A stretch of DNA of 64,000 nt, taken from contig JALHQP010000001.1 in assembly GCA_022841885.1 (NCBI GenBank), forward strand, positions 88,482-152,481, read 5' to 3'. This document shows positions 48,543-57,920 of this stretch, piece by piece. Each line of letters starts with the position of its first letter. The first letter of the stretch is position 1. The translations under genes were made by a program, and so were the position numbers. This DNA is from Aquincola sp. (GTDB lineage: Bacteria > Pseudomonadota > Gammaproteobacteria > Burkholderiales > Burkholderiaceae_C). Below the pieces are notes generated by a model. It searched no databases, had not been told where the DNA came from, and saw only the letters and a list, made by a program, of their open reading frames with translations.

Positions 48543-48947
48543 GTGTTGAAGACAGCAGCCCGTTGGTTCGTCGCCTTGTTTGCAGGGTTGTCGCTGCTGG
48601 CGGCCGCACACGCGCAGCCGGCTTCCGCACCGGCAGCCTCAGCCGCTGCGCCCGCGCTGCGCCTGTTCGCGGTCGAGATCCGCACCGGTGCGCAGTGGAA
48701 CAGCGCGTTGCCGCCGAACCAGCAGCCGCTGATGCGCGAGCACTCGGCCAACCTGCGCAAGCTGCGCGAGGAAGGGCGCATCCGCGTCGGTGCGCGCTAT
48801 GGCGAGGTGGGGCTGATCGTGCTGGAGGCCGCGACGATCGACGAGGCGCGTGCCTGGATGGACGCCGACCCGGCGATGCGCGCCGGCGTCTTCCGTTTCG
48901 AGATCCATCCGCTGGGCGTCATCTTTCCGGGCACACTGGCGCGCTAG
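48543..48947 (+). CDS. Exported YCII-domain protein
   Basis: A 134-residue protein with a signal peptide (LKTAARWFVALFAGLSLLAAAHAQ, cleavage near residue 25) and a YCII-like domain: LRLFAVEIRTGAQWNSALPP, then MREHSANLRKLREEGRIRVGARYG, ATIDEARAWMDADPAMRAGVFRFEIHPL. The ferredoxin-like fold and the E-H-x7-L-x5-G pattern fit YCII, whose members are usually cytoplasmic, so the signal peptide is unusual. The start is a GTG 13 bases after purL. Function unknown. Confidence 0.75.
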   Translation: MLKTAARWFVALFAGLSLLAAAHAQPASAPAASAAAPALRLFAVEIRTGAQWNSALPPNQQPLMREHSANLRKLREEGRIRVGARYGEVGLIVLEAATIDEARAWMDADPAMRAGVFRFEIHPLGVIFPGTLAR

Positions 48948-49148
48948 GGACGCAGCATGCTGGGCCGACGCCCGGCCAGTCGCATGGCATGCCCCCGGCG
49001 CGCGGGCAGCCACCTGGGACTGTTCGACATGCAACGGAAGTTGCTGGCCTGTTTCGAGGCGGTGGCCTTGCACTGAACATTCCCGACTGCGCGGGCGCAG
49101 AATCCGCCTCGCGCCGCCTCCGGCGTCTCACCCCTGCTAGGAGAACCC

Positions 49149-49388
49149 ATGAAGAAGTCACTGATTCTGGTTTCGCTCGCCACCGCCTGCGGCCTGGCCT
49201 TCGCGCACAACTGCCCCAACGAGATGAAGGCCATCGACGCCAAGCTGGCCACCAATCCCAAGCTGGCCGACGCCGACCTGGCCAAGGTGAAGAAGCTGCG
49301 CGCGGACGGCGAGGCCGCGCACAAGGCCGGCAAGCACGACGACTCGATGAAGGCGCTGGGCGAAGCGAAGAAGGCGCTCGGCATCTAG
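49149..49388 (+). CDS. Small exported Lys/Ala-rich protein
   Basis: A 79-residue protein with a signal peptide (MKKSLILVSLATACGLAFA, cleavage before HNCPNEM) and a mature helix-rich segment, MKAIDAKLATNPKLADADLA onward, with many Lys, Ala and Asp. AGGAG precedes the ATG. It is predicted periplasmic; the only cysteine in the mature part is in HNCPNEM. I do not recognise a characterised family. Confidence 0.75.
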   Translation: MKKSLILVSLATACGLAFAHNCPNEMKAIDAKLATNPKLADADLAKVKKLRADGEAAHKAGKHDDSMKALGEAKKALGI

Positions 49389-49801
49389 GTTGGGCGCTCG
49401 GCCGTCGCGTGGCAATCCGTCGTGAGCGCCTCGACCGGGGCACCGCATGCACCGTCCCCGAGGCGCTCGCACTCGGATCACCTGGCACCCGACAGCGGCC
49501 GGGTCGCGCCCACCTCCAGGGTCAGCAGCACGGCAATCGCGGTCGTGAGGGATCCAGAGACGGGGCCGTGAATCTGCCCGTGGCCTGTCGGCCCGAAGGC
49601 TCGTACACGGATCCTCGGAGGCCCGATGCGAGCCGCGAGATGCTGCGCTTCTTCTTCAGCCAGCCCCGCCGCGCAGCGCACTGACGATCGTCGAAGCCTG
49701 TTCGCTGGCGTACAGACTGAGCAGCTCAACCAGGCCACTCTGGTGGCGGCATCGGGCTCTCCGATGTCGCACCCTTTCTGGAATCCACCGGAGTACCTGC
49801 A
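49389..49801. other. 413-base gene-poor region with a long hairpin
   Basis: I find no convincing gene here: open frames lack a ribosome site and protein-like composition. The first third holds a strong inverted repeat (49424-49468), which could end transcription of the small exported gene before it. The last part (49690-49801) is less GC-rich and probably carries the promoter and leader of the Thr-rich protein gene starting at 49802. No tRNA or obvious small RNA was recognised. Confidence 0.5.
49424..49468 (+). terminator. Inverted repeat, candidate terminator
   Basis: GAGCGCCTCG (49424-49433) and CGAGGCGCTC (49459-49468) are exact reverse complements around a 25-base middle that can itself pair GGG with CCC. 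It lies 36 bases after the stop of the small exported protein gene. No T-run follows, so termination is inferred from position and stem strength only. Confidence 0.45.
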
Positions 49802-50083
49802 ATGAATGCATCGAAGTTCCTCATCACGACCGTATCGGCCCTGTCCGTGGTCGGTGCCATCGGCCTGGCTTACGCGCAAACGACCACGACGACGCCTGCC
49901 GACGCCGCGAGCGCACCCTTGGTCACGACCACGCCGTCGACGACGACGATCACCACGCCGTCGACGACGATCACCACGCCCTCGACCACGACCACGATGC
50001 CGTCGACCACGACCACGACCACGATGCCGGCCGACACCAGTTCGTCGACTGCCGTGCGCGATCCGATCGCAGACCGGAACTGA
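49802..50083 (+). CDS. Exported Thr-rich low-complexity protein
   Basis: A 93-residue protein with a signal peptide (MNASKFLITTVSALSVVGAI, cleavage near AYAQ, residue 26) and a mature part made largely of Thr runs broken by Pro-Ser (TTTPSTTTITTPSTTITTPS), ending VRDPIADRN. The coding DNA is a short-period repeat of ACG/ACC codons (about 49875-50040). Such sequences are flexible, exposed and, in some bacteria, O-glycosylated; nothing here proves that. It is followed by the L,D-transpeptidase-like gene. Confidence 0.7.
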   Translation: MNASKFLITTVSALSVVGAIGLAYAQTTTTTPADAASAPLVTTTPSTTTITTPSTTITTPSTTTTMPSTTTTTTMPADTSSSTAVRDPIADRN

Positions 50084-50122
50084 GCCCGACTCTCTGATCC
50101 CGGCGCACTCGCGTTGACAGCG

Positions 50123-50881
50123 ATGGACCGCAACGAGTTGCGGGGCGACCTGAGGCGAGGGCTGCTCGCCGGAGTGGCGATTGCCGCCTTGATGTTGCCG
50201 CAAGCGGCTGAACCAGGCGCGGCCCGGCAGGCCGGGGCTCGCGCAACGCCAGACGCGCAGGCCGGTTCGCGCCTGGCCGACTTCGGCCCTGAAACGCCGG
50301 GCCCGGACGCGCGCCGGCTGGCGGACTGGATTGCCGACTCGGCAGACAACGGCGGTGCGGACTTCGTCATCGTCGACAAGCGCCACGCGATCGTGTTCGT
50401 GTTCGATGCGCAAGCGCGCCTTCGTGGCAGCAGCCCCGTGTTGCTCGGTGCGGCACGGGGCGACGACTCCGTGGCCGGCATCGGTGCGCGGCCGATCGAG
50501 CTGGTCCAACTGCACGAGCGCACCACGCCGGCTGGGCGTTTCGTGGCCGAACGCGGACGCAACGCGCAGGGCGAGGACGTGGTCTGGGTCGACTACGACG
50601 CGGCGGTGTCGATGCACCGCGTGCGAACGACCCACGCCGAGGAGCGCCGCGCCGAGCGCCTGGCCACGCCTTCCATCGACGACAACCGGATCTCCTACGG
50701 CTGCATCAACGTGCCGGTGGCGTTCTACAACACCTACATCGGCCCGGCCTTCGCGTCGCGCCGTGGCGTGGTCTACGTGCTGCCCGAGGTCCGGTCGCTG
50801 CCGCAGGTCTTCAGTTCTTACGCCGCCCCGAACGCGCGCGCCATCGCGCTCGCGGCCGGGGCACACACGCAGGCCCGTTGA
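50123..50881 (+). CDS. L,D-transpeptidase-like (YkuD-type) exported protein
   Basis: A 252-residue protein with a hydrophobic N-terminal segment (GLLAGVAIAALMLPQAA) and a catalytic-type motif ISYGCINVP, where Cys194 sits in an S-x-G-C-I/V pattern like the SHGC motif of L,D-transpeptidases; the usual His in that motif is Tyr here. SMHRVR upstream could supply a histidine. ADFVIVDKRHAIVFVFDAQ matches the strand where the family begins. It may cross-link peptidoglycan or attach proteins to it, but the changed motif leaves activity open. The frame extends to a TTG at 50114; the ATG at 50123 is preferred. Confidence 0.72.
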   Translation: MDRNELRGDLRRGLLAGVAIAALMLPQAAEPGAARQAGARATPDAQAGSRLADFGPETPGPDARRLADWIADSADNGGADFVIVDKRHAIVFVFDAQARLRGSSPVLLGAARGDDSVAGIGARPIELVQLHERTTPAGRFVAERGRNAQGEDVVWVDYDAAVSMHRVRTTHAEERRAERLATPSIDDNRISYGCINVPVAFYNTYIGPAFASRRGVVYVLPEVRSLPQVFSSYAAPNARAIALAAGAHTQAR

Positions 50882-50946
50882 CTCCAGGACAAGCGCCGCT
50901 TGTCACTGCGAGATCGCGGCGGCCGTTCAACCCGCAAGGAGCCCTC

Positions 50947-51219
50947 ATGGCGATCCACCCATTGCAACGCCGTAGATCCGCGGCCCCATCGCCGGGCGCC
51001 ATGCCAGCGCTGCCCCACGAGCGAGATGAATCCGTCGGCGCCGTCGCCGTCGCACCCGATCGCGTGATCGCGCGCGCCAAGCTCGACATCGACGCGGGCC
51101 TGGTCGACACCGACATGCGGGCCACGCCCGGCCTGGATGCGGCGCGCCGCGAGCAACTCGTGCCGGGTCCCGGTGGCCAGCCGCTGGTGGTGTCGGACCG
51201 ACGCAAGCGTCGGCGCTGA
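50947..51219 (+). CDS. Small basic protein of unknown function upstream of catalase
   Basis: A 90-residue protein from an ATG at 50947 with AAGGAG five bases before it. No signal peptide or membrane segment. The ends are basic (HPLQRRRSAAPSP at the start and SDRRKRRR at the end) and the middle is acidic (DRVIARAKLDIDAGLVDTDM). The basic tail would allow nucleic-acid or membrane contact, but this is speculation. It lies 59 bases before the catalase start and is probably co-transcribed with it. Confidence 0.65.
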   Translation: MAIHPLQRRRSAAPSPGAMPALPHERDESVGAVAVAPDRVIARAKLDIDAGLVDTDMRATPGLDAARREQLVPGPGGQPLVVSDRRKRRR

Positions 51220-51265
51220 AGCCAGTCGCTTGTCGCATTGCACTGCCATTGCCAGACACCGTCCT

Positions 51266-51271
51266 AAAGGA
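51266..51271 (+). promoter_or_regulatory. Ribosome binding site AAAGGA for catalase
   Basis: AAAGGA lies seven bases before the GTG at 51279. It favours that start over the TTG at 51249, which lies 30 bases upstream in the same frame and lacks a comparable site. Confidence 0.5.
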
Positions 51272-51278
51272 TCGCATC

Positions 51279-53651
51279 GTGACAAAGCCAGGCCCGAAGG
51301 TCGCACGCAAACAAGTTCGTCGTACCGCCACCGAACGCCGCCAGCCCGCCGGCGCGCGGGAGGTTCAGGCTGCCGTGATGCAGGCCCTGGTGGCCGCAAC
51401 CCCTCACAACGCGGCCAAGACCAGCGAGTACGGCCGCGACAACGCGCTGGCGCCCCCGCGCGGCGCTGTCGTGGCGACCGACCACGCCAGCGCGCTGGCC
51501 AGCACGTTGAGCGAAGGCAACCTGTCCGGCAAGACCGGCGGCCAAGTGCCGGTTGCGGGGCGCAGCGCGATGCTGGGCTCGCTGGACATGGCGCGCTCGG
51601 ACGCCACCGACCAGGTGCTGACCACGAACCAGGGCGTGGCCGTGGGCGACAACCAGAACTCGTTGAAGGCCGGCCTGCGCGGGCCGACGTTGCTGGAAGA
51701 CTTCGTCCTGCGCGAGAAGATCACCCACTTCGACCACGAGCGCATTCCCGAGCGCGTGGTGCATGCGCGAGGCTCGGCCGCGCACGGCGTGTTCGAGGCC
51801 TATCGATCGCTGAGCGAGATCACCCGCGCCGCGCCGTTCCAGGCGGCGGGCAAGACCACGCCGGTGTTCGTGCGCTTTTCCACCGTGGCCGGCGAACGTG
51901 GCTCGGCCGACACCGCGCGCGACGTGCGCGGCTTCGCCGTCAAGTTCTACACCGACGAGGGCAACTGGGACCTGGTGGGCAACAACATCCCGGTCTTCTT
52001 CATCCAGGACGCGATGAAGTTCCCCGACCTGATCCATGCCGTGAAGCCCGAACCCCACCACGGCATGCCGCAGGCGGCGTCGGCGCACGACACCTTCTGG
52101 GACTTCGCCTCGCTGATGCCCGAGACCACGCACACGCTGATGTGGGTGATGTCCGACCGCGGCATCCCGCGCAGCCTGCGCATGATGCAGGGCTTCGGCG
52201 TGCACACCTTCCGGCTCGTCAACGCGATGGGGGAGTCGCAGTTCGTCAAGTTCCACTGGAGGCCGCTGCTCGGCACCCACTCACTGGTGTGGGACGAAGC
52301 GGTGAAGATCGCCGGGGCCGACGCCGACTTTCATCGACGCGACCTGTGGGAGGCCATCGAGGCCGGCGAGTCCCCGGAGTGGGAGCTCGGCCTGCAGCTG
52401 TTCACCGAGGCGCAGGCCGAGGAGTTCAGCTTCGACGTGCTCGACGCCACCAAGCTGATTCCCGAGGAGCTGGTGCCAGTGACGCCGGTGGGCCGCATGG
52501 TGCTCAACCGCAACCCGGACAACTTCTTCGCCGAGACGGAGCAGGTCGCGTTCTGCACTGCGCACGTGGTGCCCGGCATCGACTTCAGCAACGACCCGCT
52601 GCTGGCGGGCCGCATTCACTCATACATCGACACTCAGATCACGCGGCTTGGCGGAGCGAACTTCCACGAGATCCCGATCAACGCCCCGCTGGCGCCGGTG
52701 CACAACAACCAGCGCGACGGCCTGCACCGCCAGGCCATCCCGCGCGGACGCGCGGCCTACGAGCCCAACTCGCTCGGAGGCGGCTGCCTGTTCCAGGCCG
52801 GTGCGGCGGGGTTCGTTTCGTTCCCGCAGCCGGTGGACGGCGAGAAGCTGCGCGGCAAGCCGGAGAAGTTTGCCGACCACTACACCCAGGCCACGCTGTT
52901 CTACGACAGCCAGACCGAGACCGAGCAGGCGCACATCGTCGGCGGCTTCCGCTTCGAGCTGAGCAAGATCACGGTGCCGGCGATCCGCGAGCGCATGGTG
53001 GCTTCGCTGGCCAACGTGTCAGCCGAACTGGCCGCGGCGGTGGCCGACGGACTCGGCATCGACGTGCCTCCGGCGCTGCCCAGGGCGCAGGCCATGCGCG
53101 AGACGCCGGAGGTGGCGCTGTCACCGGCGCTGTCGCTGACCGCGCTGCCCGGCGACGGTGGCATTCGCACGCGCAAGGTGGCGATCCTCGCCGCGGACGG
53201 CGTGGAGGGCGCCTCGATCGTCGCCGTTGCGTCTTCGCTGGCCGCCGCGGGTGCCGTGCCCAGCATCATCGCGCCTCGCCTCGGTCGCGTGGGAACCTCG
53301 GACGGCACTGCGCTGGAGGCTTCGGGCACCCTGGAGAACTCGGCGCCGGTGCTGTTCGACGCCCTCGTGCTGCCCGACGGCGAGGCCGGGGTCGCTTTGC
53401 TGGCCCTGCACGGACAGGCTTCGGAGTTCGTTCAGAACCAGTACCGGCATGGCAAGACCATCCTGGCGCTCGGCGCTGCACAGGGGCTGCTCGACAGGTC
53501 GGGCATCGCCGCGGCCTTGGCCTCGGGCAAGCCCGATCCCGGCTTGGTGTTCGGCACCATCGACAAGCTGGCCGATGCAGTGGCCGCGTTCATCGTGGCG
53601 GCGGGAAAGCACCGTCACCCGACCCGGGAGACCGAGCCCCCGCGGGTCTGA
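51279..53651 (+). CDS. katE: Large-subunit catalase (clade 2, HPII type)
   Basis: A 790-residue heme catalase that breaks down hydrogen peroxide. The catalytic His lies in [12 protein letters not shown], the distal Asn in [11 protein letters not shown] context, and the heme-ligand Tyr in [15 protein letters not shown]. The C-terminal third (about 640-785, [20 protein letters not shown]) is the flavodoxin/DJ-1-like domain that defines large-subunit clade 2 enzymes, so length and domains agree with KatE/HPII. The basic N-terminal extension ([19 protein letters not shown]) is typical of this class. Regulation is not visible. Confidence 0.95.
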   Translation: MTKPGPKVARKQVRRTATERRQPAGAREVQAAVMQALVAATPHNAAKTSEYGRDNALAPPRGAVVATDHASALASTLSEGNLSGKTGGQVPVAGRSAMLGSLDMARSDATDQVLTTNQGVAVGDNQNSLKAGLRGPTLLEDFVLREKITHFDHERIPERVVHARGSAAHGVFEAYRSLSEITRAAPFQAAGKTTPVFVRFSTVAGERGSADTARDVRGFAVKFYTDEGNWDLVGNNIPVFFIQDAMKFPDLIHAVKPEPHHGMPQAASAHDTFWDFASLMPETTHTLMWVMSDRGIPRSLRMMQGFGVHTFRLVNAMGESQFVKFHWRPLLGTHSLVWDEAVKIAGADADFHRRDLWEAIEAGESPEWELGLQLFTEAQAEEFSFDVLDATKLIPEELVPVTPVGRMVLNRNPDNFFAETEQVAFCTAHVVPGIDFSNDPLLAGRIHSYIDTQITRLGGANFHEIPINAPLAPVHNNQRDGLHRQAIPRGRAAYEPNSLGGGCLFQAGAAGFVSFPQPVDGEKLRGKPEKFADHYTQATLFYDSQTETEQAHIVGGFRFELSKITVPAIRERMVASLANVSAELAAAVADGLGIDVPPALPRAQAMRETPEVALSPALSLTALPGDGGIRTRKVAILAADGVEGASIVAVASSLAAAGAVPSIIAPRLGRVGTSDGTALEASGTLENSAPVLFDALVLPDGEAGVALLALHGQASEFVQNQYRHGKTILALGAAQGLLDRSGIAAALASGKPDPGLVFGTIDKLADAVAAFIVAAGKHRHPTRETEPPRV

Positions 53652-53693
53652 ACCCACCCCGGCGCGTGCCGCCGCGCAACGGCCTCGGAGGGG

Positions 53694-54293
53694 TCACTGC
53701 GCGCGCGCGCCCAGCTTGGCCATCGTGGCCAGCCAGCCGGCGCGCGTGTCGGCGCTCGTGCCCTCGACGTTGCCGAACAGCGTCTCGCGCACCGGCGCGA
53801 AGCCGATGAAGCCGAGGATGTTGCGCTCCAGCGCCTTCACGCTGTGGGCGCGGAAGAAGTAGCGGTACACCAGCGCCGGCATCCCCATCGTCACGACGAC
53901 CCGTGCCGAACGGCCTTTCAGCGCCTTCGGCCCCATCGGTCCGCCCGGCCCCTTCGGAAAGGCCCAGCCTGGGCGCGCCACCTGCTCGATGAAGGCCTTG
54001 AGCATGGCCGGCATGTCGCCCATCCAGAGCGGGAACACGATCACCAGGTGCTCGCAGCGCATCAGCGCCGCTTGCACCGGCGCCAGTGCGCTGGGCACCG
54101 GCGCGTTCTGCCACTCCTGTGCGCTGCGCAGCAGCGGCACGTCGAACTGCGCCAGGTCGATGATCTCGACCTCGTGGCCCGCCTTGTGCGCGCTGTCGGC
54201 ATAGGCCTGTGCGAGCGCGCGACCGAGCCGCCCCTCCGCCGGGTCCGGGTGGCCGACGAGGATCAGGATGCGCTTGTGCTTGTCATCGTTCAT
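53694..54293 (-). CDS. NAD(P)H dehydrogenase (quinone)-like flavoprotein
   Basis: A 199-residue flavodoxin-fold protein of the NQO/KefF/MdaB type that reduces quinones using NAD(P)H. The N-terminal ILILVGHPDPAEGRLGRALA holds the phosphate-binding loop, FPLWMGDMPAMLKAFIEQV the flavin-binding segment, and GGPMGPKALKGRSARVVVTMG the core. The ATG at 54293 begins MNDDKHKRILI; the frame upstream (MRRIKPRRGG) is unlike the family. It faces catalase tail to tail (42 bases) and is divergent from the AAA+ gene. The physiological acceptor is unknown. Confidence 0.85.
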   Translation of the reverse strand: MNDDKHKRILILVGHPDPAEGRLGRALAQAYADSAHKAGHEVEIIDLAQFDVPLLRSAQEWQNAPVPSALAPVQAALMRCEHLVIVFPLWMGDMPAMLKAFIEQVARPGWAFPKGPGGPMGPKALKGRSARVVVTMGMPALVYRYFFRAHSVKALERNILGFIGFAPVRETLFGNVEGTSADTRAGWLATMAKLGARAQ

Positions 54294-54370
54294 GCACCAA
54301 TGCTCGCCGCCGCCGCCCCGGCGCGGCTTGATGCGGCGCAACGACAGCGCTGCCGCTAAAGTGCGCGGCC

Positions 54371-55891
54371 ATGCCCACCCCCGCCCAGGTCGACGCGCTG
54401 GCCGAGCTGCTCGCCACGCGCACGCCCATCGTCGTGATCGAGACCCACGACGAGCGACGCGTTGCCGCGCTGTTCGGCCTGGTGGCGCAACGCGGCAACC
54501 GCGAGGTGTGGCAGTGGTCGGCCAGCCGCGGCCTGCGCGTCGCGCACAACCTGAAGCTCGAACTGGCCGACATGGGTACCGGGCCGCTCGGCGCCGACGC
54601 CAACGACACCAAGGAGCTGCCGCAGGCCCTGGCCGCGGTGGAGAAGCTCAAGGGCAACCCGCTGGTGCTCTTCCTCGACATCCACCCGTTCCTCAGCAAC
54701 CCGGTCATCACGCGGGCGATGAAGGAGCTGGCGCTGAAGACCGAGGCCAAGGGCCTGCAGACCGTCTTCGTCGGCCACGACATCGCGTTGCCGGACGAGC
54801 TGGCGCCGTACGCGAGCCGCTTCGAACTCGAGCCGATGACGCTCGAGCGCATCAAGAGCCTGTTCAGCGAGGAACTGCAGGTGCGGCGCCAGCGCAGCGG
54901 CGGCGACCTGGCGGGCGAGCGCGCGACGCTGGAGTCGCTGATGCGCCACATGGTCGGCCTGCCCGAACCGTCGGTGCGGCACATGGTGCGCACCACGCTG
55001 GCCGACGGCCGCATCTGCACCGCCGACCTGGCGCGCATCCTGGCCTTGAAGCGCGAGGTGATGGGCGCTGCCGAACTGCTGGTGTTCGAGCAGAACCTGC
55101 CCGGCATGGACCAGGTGGCCGGCATGAAGGCGCTCAAGCGCTGGCTGCTGCTGCGCCGCGAGGCCTTCCTGCAGGGCAACGCCACGGGCCTGCCACCGCC
55201 GCGCGGCGTGCTGCTGCTGGGCGTGCAGGGCGCGGGCAAGAGCCTGGCGGCCAAGGCGGTGGCCGCAAGCTGGCAGGTGCCCCTGTTCCGCATGGATTTC
55301 GGTGCCCTGTTCGACAAGTTCCAGGGTGAGAGCGAACGCAAGTTGCGCGAGGCGCTGCGCGTGGCCGACGCGATGCAGCCCTGCGTGCTGTGGATGGACG
55401 AGGTGGAGAAGGGCCTGTCCACCGGCAGCGGCGACGGCGACACCGGTGCCGGCCAGCGCATGCTCGGCACGCTGCTGACCTGGATGGCCGAGCGCAAGTC
55501 GGCGGTGTTCCTGGTCGCGACCGCGAACGACATCGAGCGCCTGCCGCCCGAGCTGATGCGCAAGGGCCGCTTCGACGAGATCTTCTTCGTCGACCTGCCC
55601 GACGCCGCCACGCGCGAGGCCATCCTGCGCATCCACCTCGGCAAGCACCGCATCGACGCCGACAACGCGGTCCTCGCCGAACTGGCGCGGGCCTGCGAAG
55701 GTTTTGCCGGCGCCGAGATCGAGGCCGCGGTGCTGGCGGCGCGCTACGAGGCGCACGCGCTCGGCCAGCCGGCCGGTGCGTCGCACGTGCGCGCCGAACT
55801 CGGGCGCACCAAGCCGCTGTCGGTGACGCGTGCCGAGGCGATCGGCTCGCTGCGGGCCTGGGCGGCCGATCGGACGGTCAGCGCGGACTGA
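54371..55891 (+). CDS. AAA+ ATPase, Ycf46-like
   Basis: A 506-residue single-ring AAA+ protein. The N-terminal third (TPIVVIETHDERRVAALFGL, then FLDIHPFLSNP and VFVGHDIALPDELA) resembles an inactive AAA-like domain of Ycf46 proteins. The active module follows: Walker A GVQGAGKS at 284-291, Walker B VLWMDE near 339-344, sensor ATAND and arginine motif MRKGRFDEIFF. Ycf46 is a plastid and cyanobacterial gene linked to photosynthetic or CO2 regulation, but homologues occur in many non-photosynthetic bacteria. Its substrate is unknown. Its last 14 bases overlap a broken YciI gene on the other strand. Confidence 0.85.
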   Translation: MPTPAQVDALAELLATRTPIVVIETHDERRVAALFGLVAQRGNREVWQWSASRGLRVAHNLKLELADMGTGPLGADANDTKELPQALAAVEKLKGNPLVLFLDIHPFLSNPVITRAMKELALKTEAKGLQTVFVGHDIALPDELAPYASRFELEPMTLERIKSLFSEELQVRRQRSGGDLAGERATLESLMRHMVGLPEPSVRHMVRTTLADGRICTADLARILALKREVMGAAELLVFEQNLPGMDQVAGMKALKRWLLLRREAFLQGNATGLPPPRGVLLLGVQGAGKSLAAKAVAASWQVPLFRMDFGALFDKFQGESERKLREALRVADAMQPCVLWMDEVEKGLSTGSGDGDTGAGQRMLGTLLTWMAERKSAVFLVATANDIERLPPELMRKGRFDEIFFVDLPDAATREAILRIHLGKHRIDADNAVLAELARACEGFAGAEIEAAVLAARYEAHALGQPAGASHVRAELGRTKPLSVTRAEAIGSLRAWAADRTVSAD

Positions 55892-56293
55892 GCTGCCGCT
55901 CGCGCGCGGTTGATGTTTCGGACGTCAGTGCATCGGCGCGTGCGCGCTCGGCTTCCAGCGGGCGGACTTCCATCGCCAGGCCGCAAGCGATGCAGGGGTT
56001 CTGGGCGATGATCGCCGCCGCCTCGTCGAGGCTGGCCGCACGCACGAACCAGTAGCCGCCGACCACCTCCTTGGCCTCGGCGAAGGGGCCGTCGATGACG
56101 CGCTCGGCCGTGACGAGCCGGCCCTCGCGCGCGGCAGCCGCGAGCCCGCGCCGATGACGCCCTCGGCCAGCAGGCGCTCGTACCAGACATAGAAGCGGTC
56201 GATCGCGTCCTGGATGCGCTCGGGCGTCGCGTCCTCGGCCCATTGGCCGCGCGAGATGACGAGGTAGTCGTGCAGGGGGTCTTGGGAACTCAT
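55878..56293 (-). pseudogene. YciI-family gene interrupted by a frameshift
   Basis: The N-terminal half (MSSQDPLHDYLVISRGQWAE, to about LLAEGVIGAGSRL) is in one frame from 56293, while the rest of the same YciI/DGPF domain (REGRLVTAERVIDGPFAEAK, then GGYWFVRAASLDEAAAII and LAMEVRPLEAE) continues in another. The switch falls near 56130-56150, in a GC-rich tract (CGCGGCAGCCGCGAGCCCGC). Reading 2 bases instead of 3 at the junction, meaning one base has been lost, joins the halves. Intact family members are about 120 residues, often found with extracytoplasmic-function sigma factors, though no such sigma gene is here. A sequencing error is the main alternative. Confidence 0.8.
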
Positions 56294-56302
56294 GGGGCGG
56301 GC

Positions 56303-56692
56303 TCAGCCTTGAACGGACTCGACCTCTTCGGTCGTGAAGCCCGCCGGGAGCACCACTTCCAGCATCTCGATGTCGTCGCTGTGCCCGAGCTCGCGGTGCC
56401 GGATGCTGGGCGGCTGGTGAACGCAGGAACCGGCCTCGAGGCGCACCACACCCTGGCCTTCATACTCGAATTCGATCCAGCCTTTCAGGATGTAGACCAA
56501 CTGGAACGACGTCTTGTGCAAGTGCGGCTGGCTCGAAAACGCCTTGCCGGCGGCCGCGCGGATCACATGCGCGTCAACGCGGCCTTCGGTCGCTTGCTTG
56601 ATCCCCAGGTCGCGATACTCGTAGAACGAGCGCAGGCCCCGCTCGAACGTCGCATCCTTGGCGTGTGAGGCGACGAAGCCTTTCGTGGTCAT
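56303..56692 (-). CDS. Cupin-domain protein
   Basis: A 129-residue single-domain cupin. Motif 1 is SQPHLHKTSFQLVYILKGWI, with His-x-His ligands, and EFEYEGQGVVRLEAGSCVHQ leads to PPSIRHRELGHSDDIEMLEV. The conserved His residues predict a metal site. The family includes dioxygenases, isomerases and sugar or regulatory binders, so the substrate is not assigned. It starts upstream of, and runs the same way as, the frameshifted YciI gene (9 bases apart). Confidence 0.82.
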   Translation of the reverse strand: MTTKGFVASHAKDATFERGLRSFYEYRDLGIKQATEGRVDAHVIRAAAGKAFSSQPHLHKTSFQLVYILKGWIEFEYEGQGVVRLEAGSCVHQPPSIRHRELGHSDDIEMLEVVLPAGFTTEEVESVQG

Positions 56693-56756
56693 GGGCTGCC
56701 TTTCCGGGCGCGCAGAGGCAGCGACTGTAGCGCCGGTGCGGCGCCACCGCCTCGCC

Positions 56757-57854
<1,098 letters not shown>

Positions 57855-57920
57855 GGCAGTTCGTTACTCGAAGTGACCAAGCGGGCGGGCGGCCGGTGCG
57901 GCTTTGCGAAAATGGGGGCC

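Noticed and set aside
46790..48781. A minus-strand open frame of 663 codons
   Set aside because: Opposite purL; composition is typical of antisense GC-rich sequence.
48563..49684. A plus-strand open frame of 373 codons after purL
   Set aside because: It runs across the YCII gene and the small exported gene in another frame and has no family-like sequence.
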